A DNA stretch of 64,000 nt from JAFAGX01 sp035501575 (GTDB lineage: Bacteria; Acidobacteriota; Terriglobia; Terriglobales; Acidobacteriaceae), in NCBI GenBank assembly GCA_035501575.1, contig DATJVZ010000319.1, positions 1 through 64,000 on the forward strand. The letters are read 5' to 3'. Positions within the stretch are counted from its first letter, which is position 1, and each line of letters begins with the position of its first letter. Under the pieces are notes generated by a model. That model was not told the origin of the DNA. It did not search any database and was given only the letters and a program-made list of their open reading frames with translations. Of this stretch, positions 44,801 to 52,669 are shown piece after piece. Made by a program: the position numbers and the translations under genes.

Positions 44801-45304
44801 CACCATGTACTTGCGAATGGCCGTGTGAAATGCCTCTTGCACCTGGGCCGCGTTGCCCGAAAACTCAATCACATTGCGGCCCTGGGCGATCTTGGCAATC
44901 TGGAATCCGTGCGTCTGCAACCAGGACGTCACAATTTGGATATCGTGGTCGTTCGGACCAAACTGCTGGCCAAACTCCTCCGGAGTGAGCCACTTGTGGT
45001 AGTGCGGCGAAGCTTTGTCCTGTTGATTGTCGAGCAGGGTTTCGAGTGCTGCCTCTTGCTCTGGGCTGCGCTTCAGCACTAACAGCATGCGGTTCATCGG
45101 CAGATCGGGTGGGGCCGGTCCGCGATCGAATTGTGGTCGAGCCAAACGCTGGACGTTCCCTTTTAACACCGTCCGTTGGGTCTCATTTACTCTGTGGACG
45201 ATACGCGAGGGCACAATCGGCGATTCGCCATATACAAGACAAGAAAGAAGAAGACATGGAGTAATGCGCCCGGCTTTACAAATGCTCGAAATCCAGGCTT
45301 CCAC
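41819..45304 (-). CDS. secreted S53 (kumamolisin-like) peptidase with Ig-like repeats and unusual C-terminal tail
   Basis: A 1161-residue serine-carboxyl protease starting at GTG 45304. The order is signal segment, activation propeptide (about 40-195, with HYHKWLTPEEFGQQFG), then the S53 catalytic domain of about 220-650. The active-site set is Glu and Asp in EEAEATLDVTWSQSLA, Asp in SGDSGAEGC and Ser in GGTSASTPSFAGIMAL, with the calcium-site end VGYDPATGLGSVN. About four Ig-like beta modules follow (NSSPVSLTVTQ, VTVHGVPALTTQ). The tail has GIAGIFLLGGCSRRR, a second hydrophobic segment ending AIGCGGGNGGG and a last strand module. Kumamolisins are acid-active, and at least one member cleaves collagen. 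It is monocistronic. Confidence 0.9.
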   Translation of the reverse strand: MEAWISSICKAGRITPCLLLSCLVYGESPIVPSRIVHRVNETQRTVLKGNVQRLARPQFDRGPAPPDLPMNRMLLVLKRSPEQEAALETLLDNQQDKASPHYHKWLTPEEFGQQFGPNDHDIQIVTSWLQTHGFQIAKIAQGRNVIEFSGNAAQVQEAFHTAIRKYMVNGEEHWANANDPDIPTALTSVVAGVHTLHNFLKRPMIHVAEQKIPAKLEPQGAGKAPKVTFPGTPPVHALAPADYWKIYNVNPLLSANPGINGTGRTVAVVGRSDLFNSGADVNDFAGVFDFPSVQVNPIVDGADPGDLGGGEEAEATLDVTWSQSLAPGATVDFVVSAVTNTTDGVDLSELYIVDNNLADIMTESFGGCEADSTSTAAQYYETLAEQAAAQGITYLVASGDSGAEGCDNPGETTAVGPVSVSLLAATPFNVAVGGTIFNEDGQDSKYWSSTNNSDTLESALSYIPEDVWNESCTAAACGSDANIVAGGGGYSTFFPKPTTWQSGVTGIPNDGHRDLPDVSLTAALHDPYLLCLEGSCIPNSQGLIYFAAVGGTSASTPSFAGIMALVDQKMNGRQGQADYVLYKLAAAEKLASCNASNTSILPASTCIFNDVTVGNNAVPLKGGTESTGYQAGVGYDPATGLGSVNVANLVNHWNSITFQPTTTTFTSVSPTTITHGQSVTVKIAVAPNSGTGTPTGSVALMADTPTQTAVGVLPLASGTADQAISSLPGGTYTLTAQYSGDGTFAPSPPANSTSITVSQEPSTTVLSVFTLNQSFNFVPLSGGPYGSFVYLRADVAGQSSQGTPTGQVSFMDGTNLIGFYSLNSQGNTATPNFLNSPNGGTPTGLYTLSPGAHTITADYPGDASFNPSNSSPVSLTVTQAATRSAVSTAAAAQGSVLSATVSTSSGGTPPSGTVSFFVNGTQVGTPVTVHGVPALTTQTGTLQGAQASASYADSALTNGSYAVAATYSGDSNYLTSTSSSTTLSQQKDFEFSAGSKPAITIQSPGDSGSLTLTVTALDGYNGTINFSSSSCSGLPAGAKCTFKPAAVTGGGSTVLTVTTTGTTGQLMTPVRRPFWWVATTGVGIAGIFLLGGCSRRRIETLLALTICAFSITAIGCGGGNGGGTTSPTPPSSPTAVGTSTVVVTATSGTLKHTLSFKLAVE

Positions 45305-45733
45305 GGAACTCTCCCGAAGCTATCTACCGACCAACCGCTGCCCCGACCGCTTCCCCGGCGTCCTGGACGCGCTTCCGTCGTTAGAGGATACCGTGGTCAA
45401 CGGCTGGAATGGATCATAACTTAAATCCTGAGGTGCGGGGGGTTACCTGCGTTCATACAACCCCTCTCGGAGCTAATTGACTTTCGGCTCAACCGGGTAG
45501 AGAGGCGGGTTCAAAATCAACCCCAAAAAAAAGCGCCCCTTGACCCCATATGGGTCATGGGACGCCTGAACAGCCCTCCCCCAGAACTGCTCAAAGACAC
45601 GATACCGAGGACCGTAAGAGCCGTAAATCCCCCGGTTGTGCCACCCGATAGCACCACCTGGCCATCGAGTCGCAGGCCGAGCGAACAGTGGAGTGGATGT
45701 GCCGACGAATGGGGGCGAGTTCGTAATCCCCAC
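45305..45733 (-). other. 429-base intergenic region between the S53 gene and ridA
   Basis: Apart from the terminator at 45525-45566, no gene is supported. An 86-codon open frame on the minus strand (45473-45733) runs straight through that terminator and resembles nothing, so it is not called. The right part must hold the promoter of the S53 gene, but no clear boxes were found. Confidence 0.55.
45525..45566 (-). terminator. rho-independent terminator after ridA
   Basis: Read on the minus strand, GGCGTCCC-AT-GACCC pairs around an ATAT loop with GGGTC-AA-GGGGCGC, followed directly by TTTTTTTT (45525-45532). Stem plus eight U is strong. It lies about 170 bases beyond the ridA stop and would end the hydroxyproline/RidA transcript. 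Confidence 0.85.
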
Positions 45734-46228
45734 TTATTTCTTGACCAGGGCGGCGATGCAGTTGATCTCCACCAAGGAATTTCCCGGCAGTGCGGCCACG
45801 GCGACGGTGGTGCGGGCCGGGCCGCCATTCGGAAAGTAGCTCTTAAAAACCTGGTTCATACCGTCGTAGTACTTAATGTCGGCGAGGAAGACCGTGAGCT
45901 GAAGAATGCTGTCCACGGTGCCGCCGCCGGTCTCAACCAGCTTCTTCACGTTGTCCATCACGATGGTCGTGTGATGTCCAATTTCGAATTGCTCTGCAGG
46001 ACCGGTATCGTGTGCCCCTTGCCCAGCCACGTAGATCAGGCCATTGTGAATCACGATCGGCGTGATCATCTGTTTTCCATCGGCGGGCTTTCCATCGCTG
46101 TTGAGCTTACGGATGTCCTGATCCGCTTTCGCGTCCGAGGTGCCGGCCAGTGCGGATCCGCTGAGACCAGCGGCGAGTGCGGCTAACCGAGCGGCGAAGT
46201 TTCTGCGCGTGAATGGTCCGAAATTCAT
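45734..46228 (-). CDS. Tat-exported RidA/YjgF-family protein
   Basis: A 164-residue protein from ATG 46228. The N-terminus has a twin-arginine signal (TRRNFAARLAALAAGLSGSA). The remainder is a RidA barrel: IVIHNGLIYVAGQGAHDTG, then DNVKKLVETGGGTVDSILQ and the catalytic-Arg region GGPARTTVAVAALPGNSLVE. RidA hydrolyses reactive enamine/imine intermediates and the key Arg is kept. Cytoplasmic members lack a signal, so the Tat leader is notable. It follows the hydroxyproline operon, whose dehydrogenase product is a cyclic imine, but export would place this protein in a different compartment. Confidence 0.85.
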   Translation of the reverse strand: MNFGPFTRRNFAARLAALAAGLSGSALAGTSDAKADQDIRKLNSDGKPADGKQMITPIVIHNGLIYVAGQGAHDTGPAEQFEIGHHTTIVMDNVKKLVETGGGTVDSILQLTVFLADIKYYDGMNQVFKSYFPNGGPARTTVAVAALPGNSLVEINCIAALVKK

Positions 46229-46393
46229 AACTCCCCCTGTTCGAAAGTGGTCGGAGTCTAACGCAATGTCGAAAACACGGTCAATGGCAAAAGCAACGAT
46301 TATGTCTAACTCAGCTGAAGAGCGCGACAGCTCAGCTGACCTACGGGTCGATTTTGAGCCGCATGTGGTCGAAACCGCGCTTCGTAGCCAGGC

Positions 46394-46515
46394 TCACTTC
46401 TCTCTGATCCGCACCAGAACGACCCCGTGGCCGGATACGAAGTCGCTGAAACTATCTTCGGAGGTGCCGCGGTCTCCTGCTTGAGCCAGATGTCACGGAC
46501 ACCGTGATCGTCCAC
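46394..46515 (-). pseudogene. remnant of a glycoside hydrolase family 27-like C-terminus
   Basis: On the minus strand one frame gives DDHGVRDIWLKQET and, after a shift near 46460, another gives DSFSDFVSGHGVVLVRIREK with TGA at 46394-46396. The combination VRD-x-W near the end, then HGVVLVRI, resembles the last beta strands of alpha-galactosidase-like GH27/GH36 enzymes. No catalytic domain or start remains. The rest of the 298-base gap between ridA and the dehydrogenase gene shows nothing else. Confidence 0.35.
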
Positions 46516-46526
46516 CGCGCGACCCC

Positions 46527-48137
46527 TCAGCTTCGCCCTTCGGAAAGCGGCTTCTTGCTCATTTGGCCGTCCACCATACGCCAGATTTCGAGTGGATTGT
46601 CATCCTGCAGTTCCGGCGGCAAGGCGGAGTCGGGAAAGCCTTGATAACAGACCGGGCGGCAGAACCTGAAAATCGCCGCACTGCCTACGGAGGTCGAGCG
46701 CCCGTCGGAAGTCGATGGGTAAGGTCCTCCGTGCACCATGGCGTGACAAACTTCCACTCCGGTCGGAAAACCATTGAAGATCAATCGCCCGACTTTCTGC
46801 TCAAGGATGGACAGCAAATCACGGAAATTGCTGAGATCCTGATCCGTGCCATGAATGGTCGCGGTCAAATGCCCTTCGAGGTGCTGAGCCACTCTGAGCA
46901 GCTCATCATGAGTAGAGTGGCGAACCAATAAGGTAGAAGGACCGAATATCTCCCCAGCCAGATCAGGCCCGTTGAGGAAGGAATGCGCATCGGTCTCGAA
47001 CACCACCGCCCTGGCAGCGTAACTCGCCCCCTGAGCCAAACCAGCCTCCCCCGCAACCACGGCAACGTCGTTTCTGGTTTTACGGTTGTCCACCGAAGAG
47101 CAATAGGCTGAGCGAATACCGGAGGTCAGCAGGGTGAAAGCGCCGCTGCTCTCAACCAGGCCCCGCAGCCGGTCGCGAAAGGCACCGACCTCGGCGCCCT
47201 CCGGTAGGACAACAATGCCCGGTTTGGTACAAAACTGGCCGGCTCCCAGGGTAAACGAGGCATACAATCCGCTTGCGATCTTGTCGAGATGCTGGCGCAA
47301 CGCTTCGGGGAGCACAAACACGGGATTGGTGCTGCTCATCTCGCCGAAGAATGGAATTGGCTCAGGACGAGAGGCAGCGATGTCCATCAGCACCCTGCCC
47401 GCCGCGCGAGAACCAGTGAATCCGACAGCCTTGAGCAGGGGATGTCGCAGCAGCGCAACTCCCGCTTGCGTGCCACGGTCCAACAGCAAAGAAAAGACGC
47501 CCCCGGGCAATCCCGCTTCACGGATTGCGTCGGTGATTGCATGCCCGACCAATTCGCTGGTACCGGGATGAGCGGGATGTCCTTTTACGATCACCGGATT
47601 GCCGGCCGCCAAGGCGGAGGCGGTATCGCCACCGGCAACCGAAAAAGCCAAAGGAAAATTGCTCGCGCCAAAGATCGCAATCGGTCCCAGCGGACGCAGC
47701 AGGGAGCGAATATCAGGTTTCGGAAGCGGCTGTCGAGCCGGGTTGGCCCGATCGACACGGGCCATCACCCACGATCCTTCTTCGACGACTTCGGCGAACA
47801 ACCGCAGCTGGTTGGCCGTGCGGGCCAACTCGCTTTCTAGACGGGGCTTGGGGAGGGCAGTTTCGAGCTCGGCGCGTTCCACAACTTCCTGGGCAATCGA
47901 CTCAATCCTGAGCGCGATCTGGCGAAGAAATCGGCCTTTGTCGCGGCCTGAGACCCGACCGTAGGCCGCGAACGCCTGCTGGGCGAGCTCGACTGCCCGC
48001 GAAACTTCCTCCGGCGTGGCGGAAAAGAAATCGGGAGCCAGGGGCTCCCCCGAGGCAGGATTCAGGCCGCGGAATGCCTCCTCCCTGCCCTTGCCCGATT
48101 GTCCTCCGATGATTGAGCGTCCCACGAGTCCCGGCAT
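46527..48137 (-). CDS. 2-oxoglutarate semialdehyde dehydrogenase
   Basis: A 536-residue NAD(P)+-dependent aldehyde dehydrogenase that oxidises 2-oxoglutarate semialdehyde to 2-oxoglutarate, the last step of hydroxyproline breakdown. Signatures are the cofactor segment PIAIFGASNFPLAFSVAGGD, the general-base Glu in FFGEMSSTNPVFV and the catalytic Cys in LGAGQFCTKPG. The extended C-terminus with GFPTGVEVCHAMVHGGPYPS is typical of the KGSADH type III group found in hydroxyproline operons, rather than generic ALDHs. It is the sixth gene of the operon, 11 bases after the deaminase gene. Confidence 0.9.
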   Translation of the reverse strand: MPGLVGRSIIGGQSGKGREEAFRGLNPASGEPLAPDFFSATPEEVSRAVELAQQAFAAYGRVSGRDKGRFLRQIALRIESIAQEVVERAELETALPKPRLESELARTANQLRLFAEVVEEGSWVMARVDRANPARQPLPKPDIRSLLRPLGPIAIFGASNFPLAFSVAGGDTASALAAGNPVIVKGHPAHPGTSELVGHAITDAIREAGLPGGVFSLLLDRGTQAGVALLRHPLLKAVGFTGSRAAGRVLMDIAASRPEPIPFFGEMSSTNPVFVLPEALRQHLDKIASGLYASFTLGAGQFCTKPGIVVLPEGAEVGAFRDRLRGLVESSGAFTLLTSGIRSAYCSSVDNRKTRNDVAVVAGEAGLAQGASYAARAVVFETDAHSFLNGPDLAGEIFGPSTLLVRHSTHDELLRVAQHLEGHLTATIHGTDQDLSNFRDLLSILEQKVGRLIFNGFPTGVEVCHAMVHGGPYPSTSDGRSTSVGSAAIFRFCRPVCYQGFPDSALPPELQDDNPLEIWRMVDGQMSKKPLSEGRS

Positions 48138-48148
48138 ACGTCTGAGAT

Positions 48149-49072
48149 TTACTTGGTGACGGGCGCAACATCGCGGTTCTCGGCTACCGGCCGATTCCGC
48201 AGGGCAGCGCGAATCAACGTTTGCGTCTCCTCCAGTTCCCTACCCTCCAACTCCAGCCGTGGCGGACGTACGCGAGGATTGCCCATACCCGCTTCCGCCT
48301 GTACCAGCTTAATCAGCTGAACGAATTTAGGAACGGTGTCCATACGAAGCAAGGGGAGAAACCAACGATACAAGGCGAAGGCCTTCTCCCGCTCCCCGTT
48401 CCGCGCCAGATTGAACAGATCGACCGACTCTCGTGGCAGTGCATTGGCGAGCCCCGCGACCCATCCCGTCGCCCCGACTCCGATGCCTTCCACAATGGCG
48501 TCGTCCACCCCCACAAACACGTCGATTTCATCGCCCAGTAAGGCCCGAATGGCGGAGACTCGCCTGACATCCATGCTCGATTCCTTGAGGGCGTCAAGAT
48601 TTTCGTGTTCCTGGGCCAACTCCCGAATCTGCTGGGGAAGAAAATCCGTACTGTAGGCAACCGGATTGTTGTACAGCATGCAGGAGAGAGGTGTGGCCCT
48701 GAGCACCGCGCCCACGTGAGCTTTCATTTCTCGCCAATCCCCTACGTAGACATAGGGTGGCAGGATCATGAGTGCATCGCAGCCTAGGTCGGCAGCTGCT
48801 TTCGCCAGCGCGACCGCCTCGGAGGTGGAAGGCGCAGAGATCGCGGCCACGGTCGGCGCCCTTCCCCCTACGGCGGCAGAACAGGTGCGCAGGATTTCAA
48901 GTTTCTCTTGGTGCTTGAGAGTCGCGGCCTCGCCCAGAGAACCGAGGACTATGACACCCGCACAACCATGATCCAGCAGCCAGCGGCAGTGCCGGACCAT
49001 GAACCCGCAATCCACGCTGTAATTCGGGTCGAAGCAAGTTGTGATTGCCGGCATTACACCCTTCCAGTTCAT
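48149..49072 (-). CDS. lhpC: DapA-family 1-pyrroline-4-hydroxy-2-carboxylate deaminase
   Basis: A 307-residue TIM barrel of the dihydrodipicolinate-synthase family. The Schiff-base Lys163 is in LDALKESSMD and the Tyr134 in LYNNPVAYS. The GxxGE loop reads VLGSLGEAATL instead of the DapA GTTGE. In hydroxyproline catabolism this family member removes water and ammonia from 1-pyrroline-4-hydroxy-2-carboxylate to give 2-oxoglutarate semialdehyde. Identity rests on its position between the dehydrogenase subunits and KGSADH as much as on motif. It starts at ATG 49072 in ATGA overlap with the alpha-subunit gene. Confidence 0.88.
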   Translation of the reverse strand: MNWKGVMPAITTCFDPNYSVDCGFMVRHCRWLLDHGCAGVIVLGSLGEAATLKHQEKLEILRTCSAAVGGRAPTVAAISAPSTSEAVALAKAAADLGCDALMILPPYVYVGDWREMKAHVGAVLRATPLSCMLYNNPVAYSTDFLPQQIRELAQEHENLDALKESSMDVRRVSAIRALLGDEIDVFVGVDDAIVEGIGVGATGWVAGLANALPRESVDLFNLARNGEREKAFALYRWFLPLLRMDTVPKFVQLIKLVQAEAGMGNPRVRPPRLELEGRELEETQTLIRAALRNRPVAENRDVAPVTK

Positions 49073-50361
49073 AAATCTCCTCCTACAAGGGCCTGGGGCT
49101 CCGATTCGGAGTGGCTCGCCATCCAGGCCATATGCTCCATCTGCACCGGGAAGATAGGGGGACGCACGGAATCAGGCTTCCAGTGGAAAAGGAATTCCGT
49201 GGCTGGACCGCAAATCCGGCCCTGACAAGGGCCCATTCCACATCGAGTTTGTAATTTGGCAGACCGCCAGGATTTCTGTAAGGCCAGGCGGCAGTAAGAA
49301 ACATCTTCGCAGCGGCAAACGAAGGTTTCCGGGCGAGCCAAGGCTTTGAGTTCTCGCCGCAGGGAAAATGCGCGACGGAGTGCCTTGGCAAACCCTTCGA
49401 GCTTTTTGCGCTGCTTAAAATACGGGACCGCCTGTTCTCTGCGGCCAGCGGCTGCAAGCCCCGCAATTTTTCCTTCGATCAGCGACAACTCCAGCCCGCC
49501 GATCCCGGTGGGTTCACCGGCGCAGAAAATTCCCGAGAGTGAAGTCTCCTGAAATTCGTCGGCTTCGACGAAGGCACCGCGCATCTGGCAGCCTACCAGT
49601 TGCGCAAGCTCGGTGTTTGGCACGAGATGGAAGCCGCAAGCCAGGTAATCACACGCAACTCGTTCGCCGCGCGAAATCACCACCGCTTGTAGCTTCCCTT
49701 CACCTTGAGCTTCGATCGGCCAACAACCGGTTAGAAATCGAACCCCCGCCAATTGCCTTCTGAGAGTGAGCGCTTGCGAGCGCTTCTGGCTGTCGCGTAA
49801 AAGCGCCCCGCCGAAACCGAGCAAGGAACTCCAGCGAGCCTGTTCACAAACGGCAAGCACCACTGCCCCGTGCTGGCGCAACCCTGCGGCAACCGCGACC
49901 AGCAGAGGCCCGGTCCCGGCTATCACGACTCGCCTCCCGGCGATGGGTAGCCCGGACTGAACCATGGCCGCGAGCCCGCCCGCACCCATCACGTTGGGCA
50001 GAGTCCAGCCGGGAAAAGGCAGGAATCGCTCGCGAGCACCGGTGGCCAGAACCAACTTCCCGAAGCTGAGTTCGTAAACGTCCTCCTCGCGCTCGGCCAG
50101 CAACATGCCTTGGGCGGGATGATGAAAAACCCGCGTTCCACACAGCACTTCGACTCCCGCATTCGAGGATCGCTCCGCCCAGCGGGCCGCGTCGGATGAG
50201 CCATCGGCGCTTTCACCGCGCCAGATTTGCCCACCCAAGCTCGGGTTGTCGTCCACCAGTCCCACGCGGCGTCCGGATTCAGCAGCGTACACACTGGCGG
50301 CCATGCCCGCCGGCCCTCCACCCACCACCAAGACATCGAAGGAGCGCGCAACCCTAGCCAT
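49069..50361 (-). CDS. lhpF: D-hydroxyproline dehydrogenase, alpha (FAD/BFD) subunit
   Basis: A 430-residue FAD/NAD-type oxidoreductase subunit. The N-terminal dinucleotide loop is FDVLVVGGGPAGMAASVYAA, and a second Rossmann loop is RRVVIAGTGPLLVAVAAGL. The C-terminal BFD-like [2Fe-2S] region holds FVCRCEDVSY and later RCGMGPCQGRICG, four cysteines in the family spacing. In the characterised Pseudomonas enzyme this subunit relays electrons from the FAD-containing beta subunit. It overlaps both the gamma gene and the deaminase gene. No membrane segment is visible, so the electron acceptor is not evident. Confidence 0.88.
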   Translation of the reverse strand: MARVARSFDVLVVGGGPAGMAASVYAAESGRRVGLVDDNPSLGGQIWRGESADGSSDAARWAERSSNAGVEVLCGTRVFHHPAQGMLLAEREEDVYELSFGKLVLATGARERFLPFPGWTLPNVMGAGGLAAMVQSGLPIAGRRVVIAGTGPLLVAVAAGLRQHGAVVLAVCEQARWSSLLGFGGALLRDSQKRSQALTLRRQLAGVRFLTGCWPIEAQGEGKLQAVVISRGERVACDYLACGFHLVPNTELAQLVGCQMRGAFVEADEFQETSLSGIFCAGEPTGIGGLELSLIEGKIAGLAAAGRREQAVPYFKQRKKLEGFAKALRRAFSLRRELKALARPETFVCRCEDVSYCRLALQKSWRSAKLQTRCGMGPCQGRICGPATEFLFHWKPDSVRPPIFPVQMEHMAWMASHSESEPQALVGGDL

Positions 50362-50599
50362 CGATCCTCACGTCCATGCCCAACCGGCAGAGAATCTGAC
50401 AGCCGCAGCGATGCGGCCTGCCATCCACGGTCACCCGGCATTCAAAGCAGATCCCCATTCCACATAAGGCACTGCGCGGCTCGCCGGTCACAGAACTTCG
50501 GCAGCGAGAGTTCGCCATGGCCACCGCCACCGCCACCGTGGCCCCGCGGGGAACCACGATCGGCTGATGATTTACCGTGACTACGATGGTTTCAGGCAT
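50354..50599 (-). CDS. lhpE: D-hydroxyproline dehydrogenase, gamma ([2Fe-2S]) subunit
   Basis: An 81-residue ferredoxin-like protein from ATG 50599; a longer frame to 50641 only overlaps the beta gene. It starts PETIVVTVNHQPIVVPRGAT, the beta-grasp fold, and has the cluster loop CRSSVTGEPRSALCGMGICF then ECRVTVDG, giving the Cys spacing of plant-type [2Fe-2S] centres. It forms the small electron-transfer subunit of the three-subunit dehydrogenase. It overlaps the neighbouring genes by 8 bases on either side, which supports coupled synthesis of the complex. Confidence 0.85.
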   Translation of the reverse strand: MPETIVVTVNHQPIVVPRGATVAVAVAMANSRCRSSVTGEPRSALCGMGICFECRVTVDGRPHRCGCQILCRLGMDVRIDG

Positions 50600-51719
50600 G
50601 GATGCGCTCGGCGCCGATCCTGCCCGGCAAGTACGGCTCAATTGGAATTCGAGACTTCGATCCCGTCAGCTGGTCGGCGACGAGAAATGCCGTCCCGAGA
50701 GAAGTGGTGATCCCCAGTCCCTCGTGTCCGGTGGCGAGAAATATGGTCTTGTCTTGCGGCCACGGCCCAATATAGGGGAGCCTGTCGGGGGTAGCGGCAC
50801 GATGACCCGTCCAGGTGCGAATCGCCGACAGCTCTCCTAAGCTGGGCATGTATTGCTGAGCGCGGCGCAGCATGCGGGAGAGCACTTCGCTGTCAACGCT
50901 GCTGGTTTCGGCGCGATATTGCCGCGAGGAGCCCACGAGAATCTGTCCGGTGATGCGGGGTTGCACGTTGAAGGCGACCGAGTCGCTGGTGAGCGACTGG
51001 ACGCTCTTCAAATATCCGAGTTCGACCAGCGCGTGGCTCACGAATCCGCAATACCGCTCGGTGATCACCAAATGACCTTTTCGCCTCTTAACTTCGACCT
51101 CCGGCGTCAGTTCGGAAGCCCACGTCCCGGCTGCGTTCACGATGGTGCCGGCGGAAAATTCCCGGCTGCCCGCTACGACGCACCCTTGGCCAATCCGGGA
51201 GACCGAGAGTCCCAGGTGCAACTCTGCTCCCTTCGCCTGAGCCAACTCCATCAACCAGCGCGCCGCGCACGGCGGGTACAGAACTGCGTCCTCGGGCACC
51301 ACGAGACCCCCGGCTAAACCTGTCCGGAGATTCGGTTCCATTCGCACCAAGCTCATCCCGTCGATGACTTCCACAGGGACGGCGCGCTGGCGATAATACG
51401 CTTCTTTGTGCCGGACTTCGGCCATTTCCTCCGCGTCCTCTGCCACCCAGATCGTGCCGCACTGCTGGTATTCGACATCCGCGGGCAACTCCGGGCTCAG
51501 CTCGCGCCAAAGCTGCTGGGAATATCGGGTCAGAGCGAACTGCGCCTCGGAATCGCTCATGACGACGATGTGCCCCATGCCGGCGGCGGTTGCGCCACCG
51601 CCAACCGAGTCACGCTCGACCACGGCAACACGCAGACCACGACGGGCAAGCTCGACGGCGCACGCCGCCCCGACAATGCCGGCCCCGACAACCACAACGT
51701 CGTATGTCGCTCGGCTCAC
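50592..51719 (-). CDS. lhpB: D-hydroxyproline dehydrogenase, beta (catalytic FAD) subunit
   Basis: A 375-residue DAO/DadA-family flavoenzyme. The FAD loop is YDVVVVGAGIVGAACAVELA, and conserved parts are GGGATAAGMGHI, IVNAAGTWASELTP and GHRAATPDRLPYIGPWPQDK with GHEGLGITTSLGTA. It oxidises cis-4-hydroxy-D-proline to 1-pyrroline-4-hydroxy-2-carboxylate. It starts at GTG 51719, overlapping the epimerase stop as GTGA. Position between the epimerase and the gamma subunit supports the assignment over general amino-acid oxidase, though D-proline could also be a substrate. Confidence 0.88.
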   Translation of the reverse strand: MSRATYDVVVVGAGIVGAACAVELARRGLRVAVVERDSVGGGATAAGMGHIVVMSDSEAQFALTRYSQQLWRELSPELPADVEYQQCGTIWVAEDAEEMAEVRHKEAYYRQRAVPVEVIDGMSLVRMEPNLRTGLAGGLVVPEDAVLYPPCAARWLMELAQAKGAELHLGLSVSRIGQGCVVAGSREFSAGTIVNAAGTWASELTPEVEVKRRKGHLVITERYCGFVSHALVELGYLKSVQSLTSDSVAFNVQPRITGQILVGSSRQYRAETSSVDSEVLSRMLRRAQQYMPSLGELSAIRTWTGHRAATPDRLPYIGPWPQDKTIFLATGHEGLGITTSLGTAFLVADQLTGSKSRIPIEPYLPGRIGAERIHA

Positions 51720-52669
51720 GCTCGAATACCCATCGAAAAGGGGTCGCCTTCGTCGAGCAGCAACTCAGCCTCCGCATTCACGTAGGCCGATCCCTTGATA
51801 CTGGGGTAGACTTGGCCGTTGCGAACGCTCACGCTGCCTTCGAACACGCTCCCTACTACGCTTTCCTGTTTCCAGACTTCGCCTTCCCGCAAGTGTCCGT
51901 CGGCATAAAGGCACGCCAACTTGGCGCTCGTGCCCGTCCCACAAGGCGAGCGATCATAGGCTTTGCCCGGGCACAAGACAAAGTTCCTGCTCTGTATGCC
52001 CGGTTTTTGCGAAGGACCGAAAAGTTCAATGTGATCGATTTCCTGACCGCCGCTGCCGGTAATGCCCGCCTGCCGTAGCGCCAGGCGAATCGCCCAGGTG
52101 AACGACGTCAACCGCTCAACGTTACCCAGACTCAGCTCCATCCCATGATCGTCAGTCAGAAAAAACCAGTTGCCACCCCACGCTACGTCTCCGTGCACGG
52201 TGCGAAAACCGGGAACCTCCAGAGGCACATGCGCTCGGTGGCGAAAACTCGCGACATTCCGGACCGTCACTTCACCCGTCTCATGCAGAATGGCAGTCAC
52301 GGTGCCGACCGGCGTCTCGATGCGATGCTCTCCGGCCGCGACTCGGCCCATGTAGCGCAAGCTCGCAAGCAGACCGATGGTGCCGTGCCCGCACATTCCC
52401 AGATAACCGACATTGTTGAAGAAGATGACGCCTGCGGTCGAATCAAGGTCCACAGGCTCACAGAGCAACGCGCCCACGATCACGTCGGAGCCGCGCGGTT
52501 CGTTGACGATGGCCGACCGGTAGCCATCATGATCTCGACGAAAGCGCTCCAGACGGTCGGGTAAAGGTCCGTTCCCGAGATCGGGGCCGCCCTCGACCAC
52601 AAGACGGGTGGGTTCGCCTCCGGTATGGGAATCGATCACTCGAATGCGGCGATATCGCGACTCGATCAT
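51716..52669 (-). CDS. lhpA: 4-hydroxyproline 2-epimerase (proline-racemase family)
   Basis: A 317-residue cofactor-free epimerase from ATG 52669; the longer frame to 52867 is non-homologous. It converts trans-4-hydroxy-L-proline to cis-4-hydroxy-D-proline. Both catalytic cysteines are present: Cys93 in GMCGHGTIG and Cys243 in RSPCGTGTSAK, which separates it from trans-3-hydroxyproline dehydratases (Cys/Thr). The substrate motif DSHTGGEPTRLV is near the start. It is the first gene of the operon and hence the entry step. A palindrome TGTATACA lies about 95 bases upstream. Confidence 0.92.
   Translation of the reverse strand: MIESRYRRIRVIDSHTGGEPTRLVVEGGPDLGNGPLPDRLERFRRDHDGYRSAIVNEPRGSDVIVGALLCEPVDLDSTAGVIFFNNVGYLGMCGHGTIGLLASLRYMGRVAAGEHRIETPVGTVTAILHETGEVTVRNVASFRHRAHVPLEVPGFRTVHGDVAWGGNWFFLTDDHGMELSLGNVERLTSFTWAIRLALRQAGITGSGGQEIDHIELFGPSQKPGIQSRNFVLCPGKAYDRSPCGTGTSAKLACLYADGHLREGEVWKQESVVGSVFEGSVSVRNGQVYPSIKGSAYVNAEAELLLDEGDPFSMGIRA

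Noticed and set aside
45473..45733. 86-codon frame on the minus strand after ridA
   Set aside because: It crosses a strong terminator with an eight-base U-tract and resembles no family.
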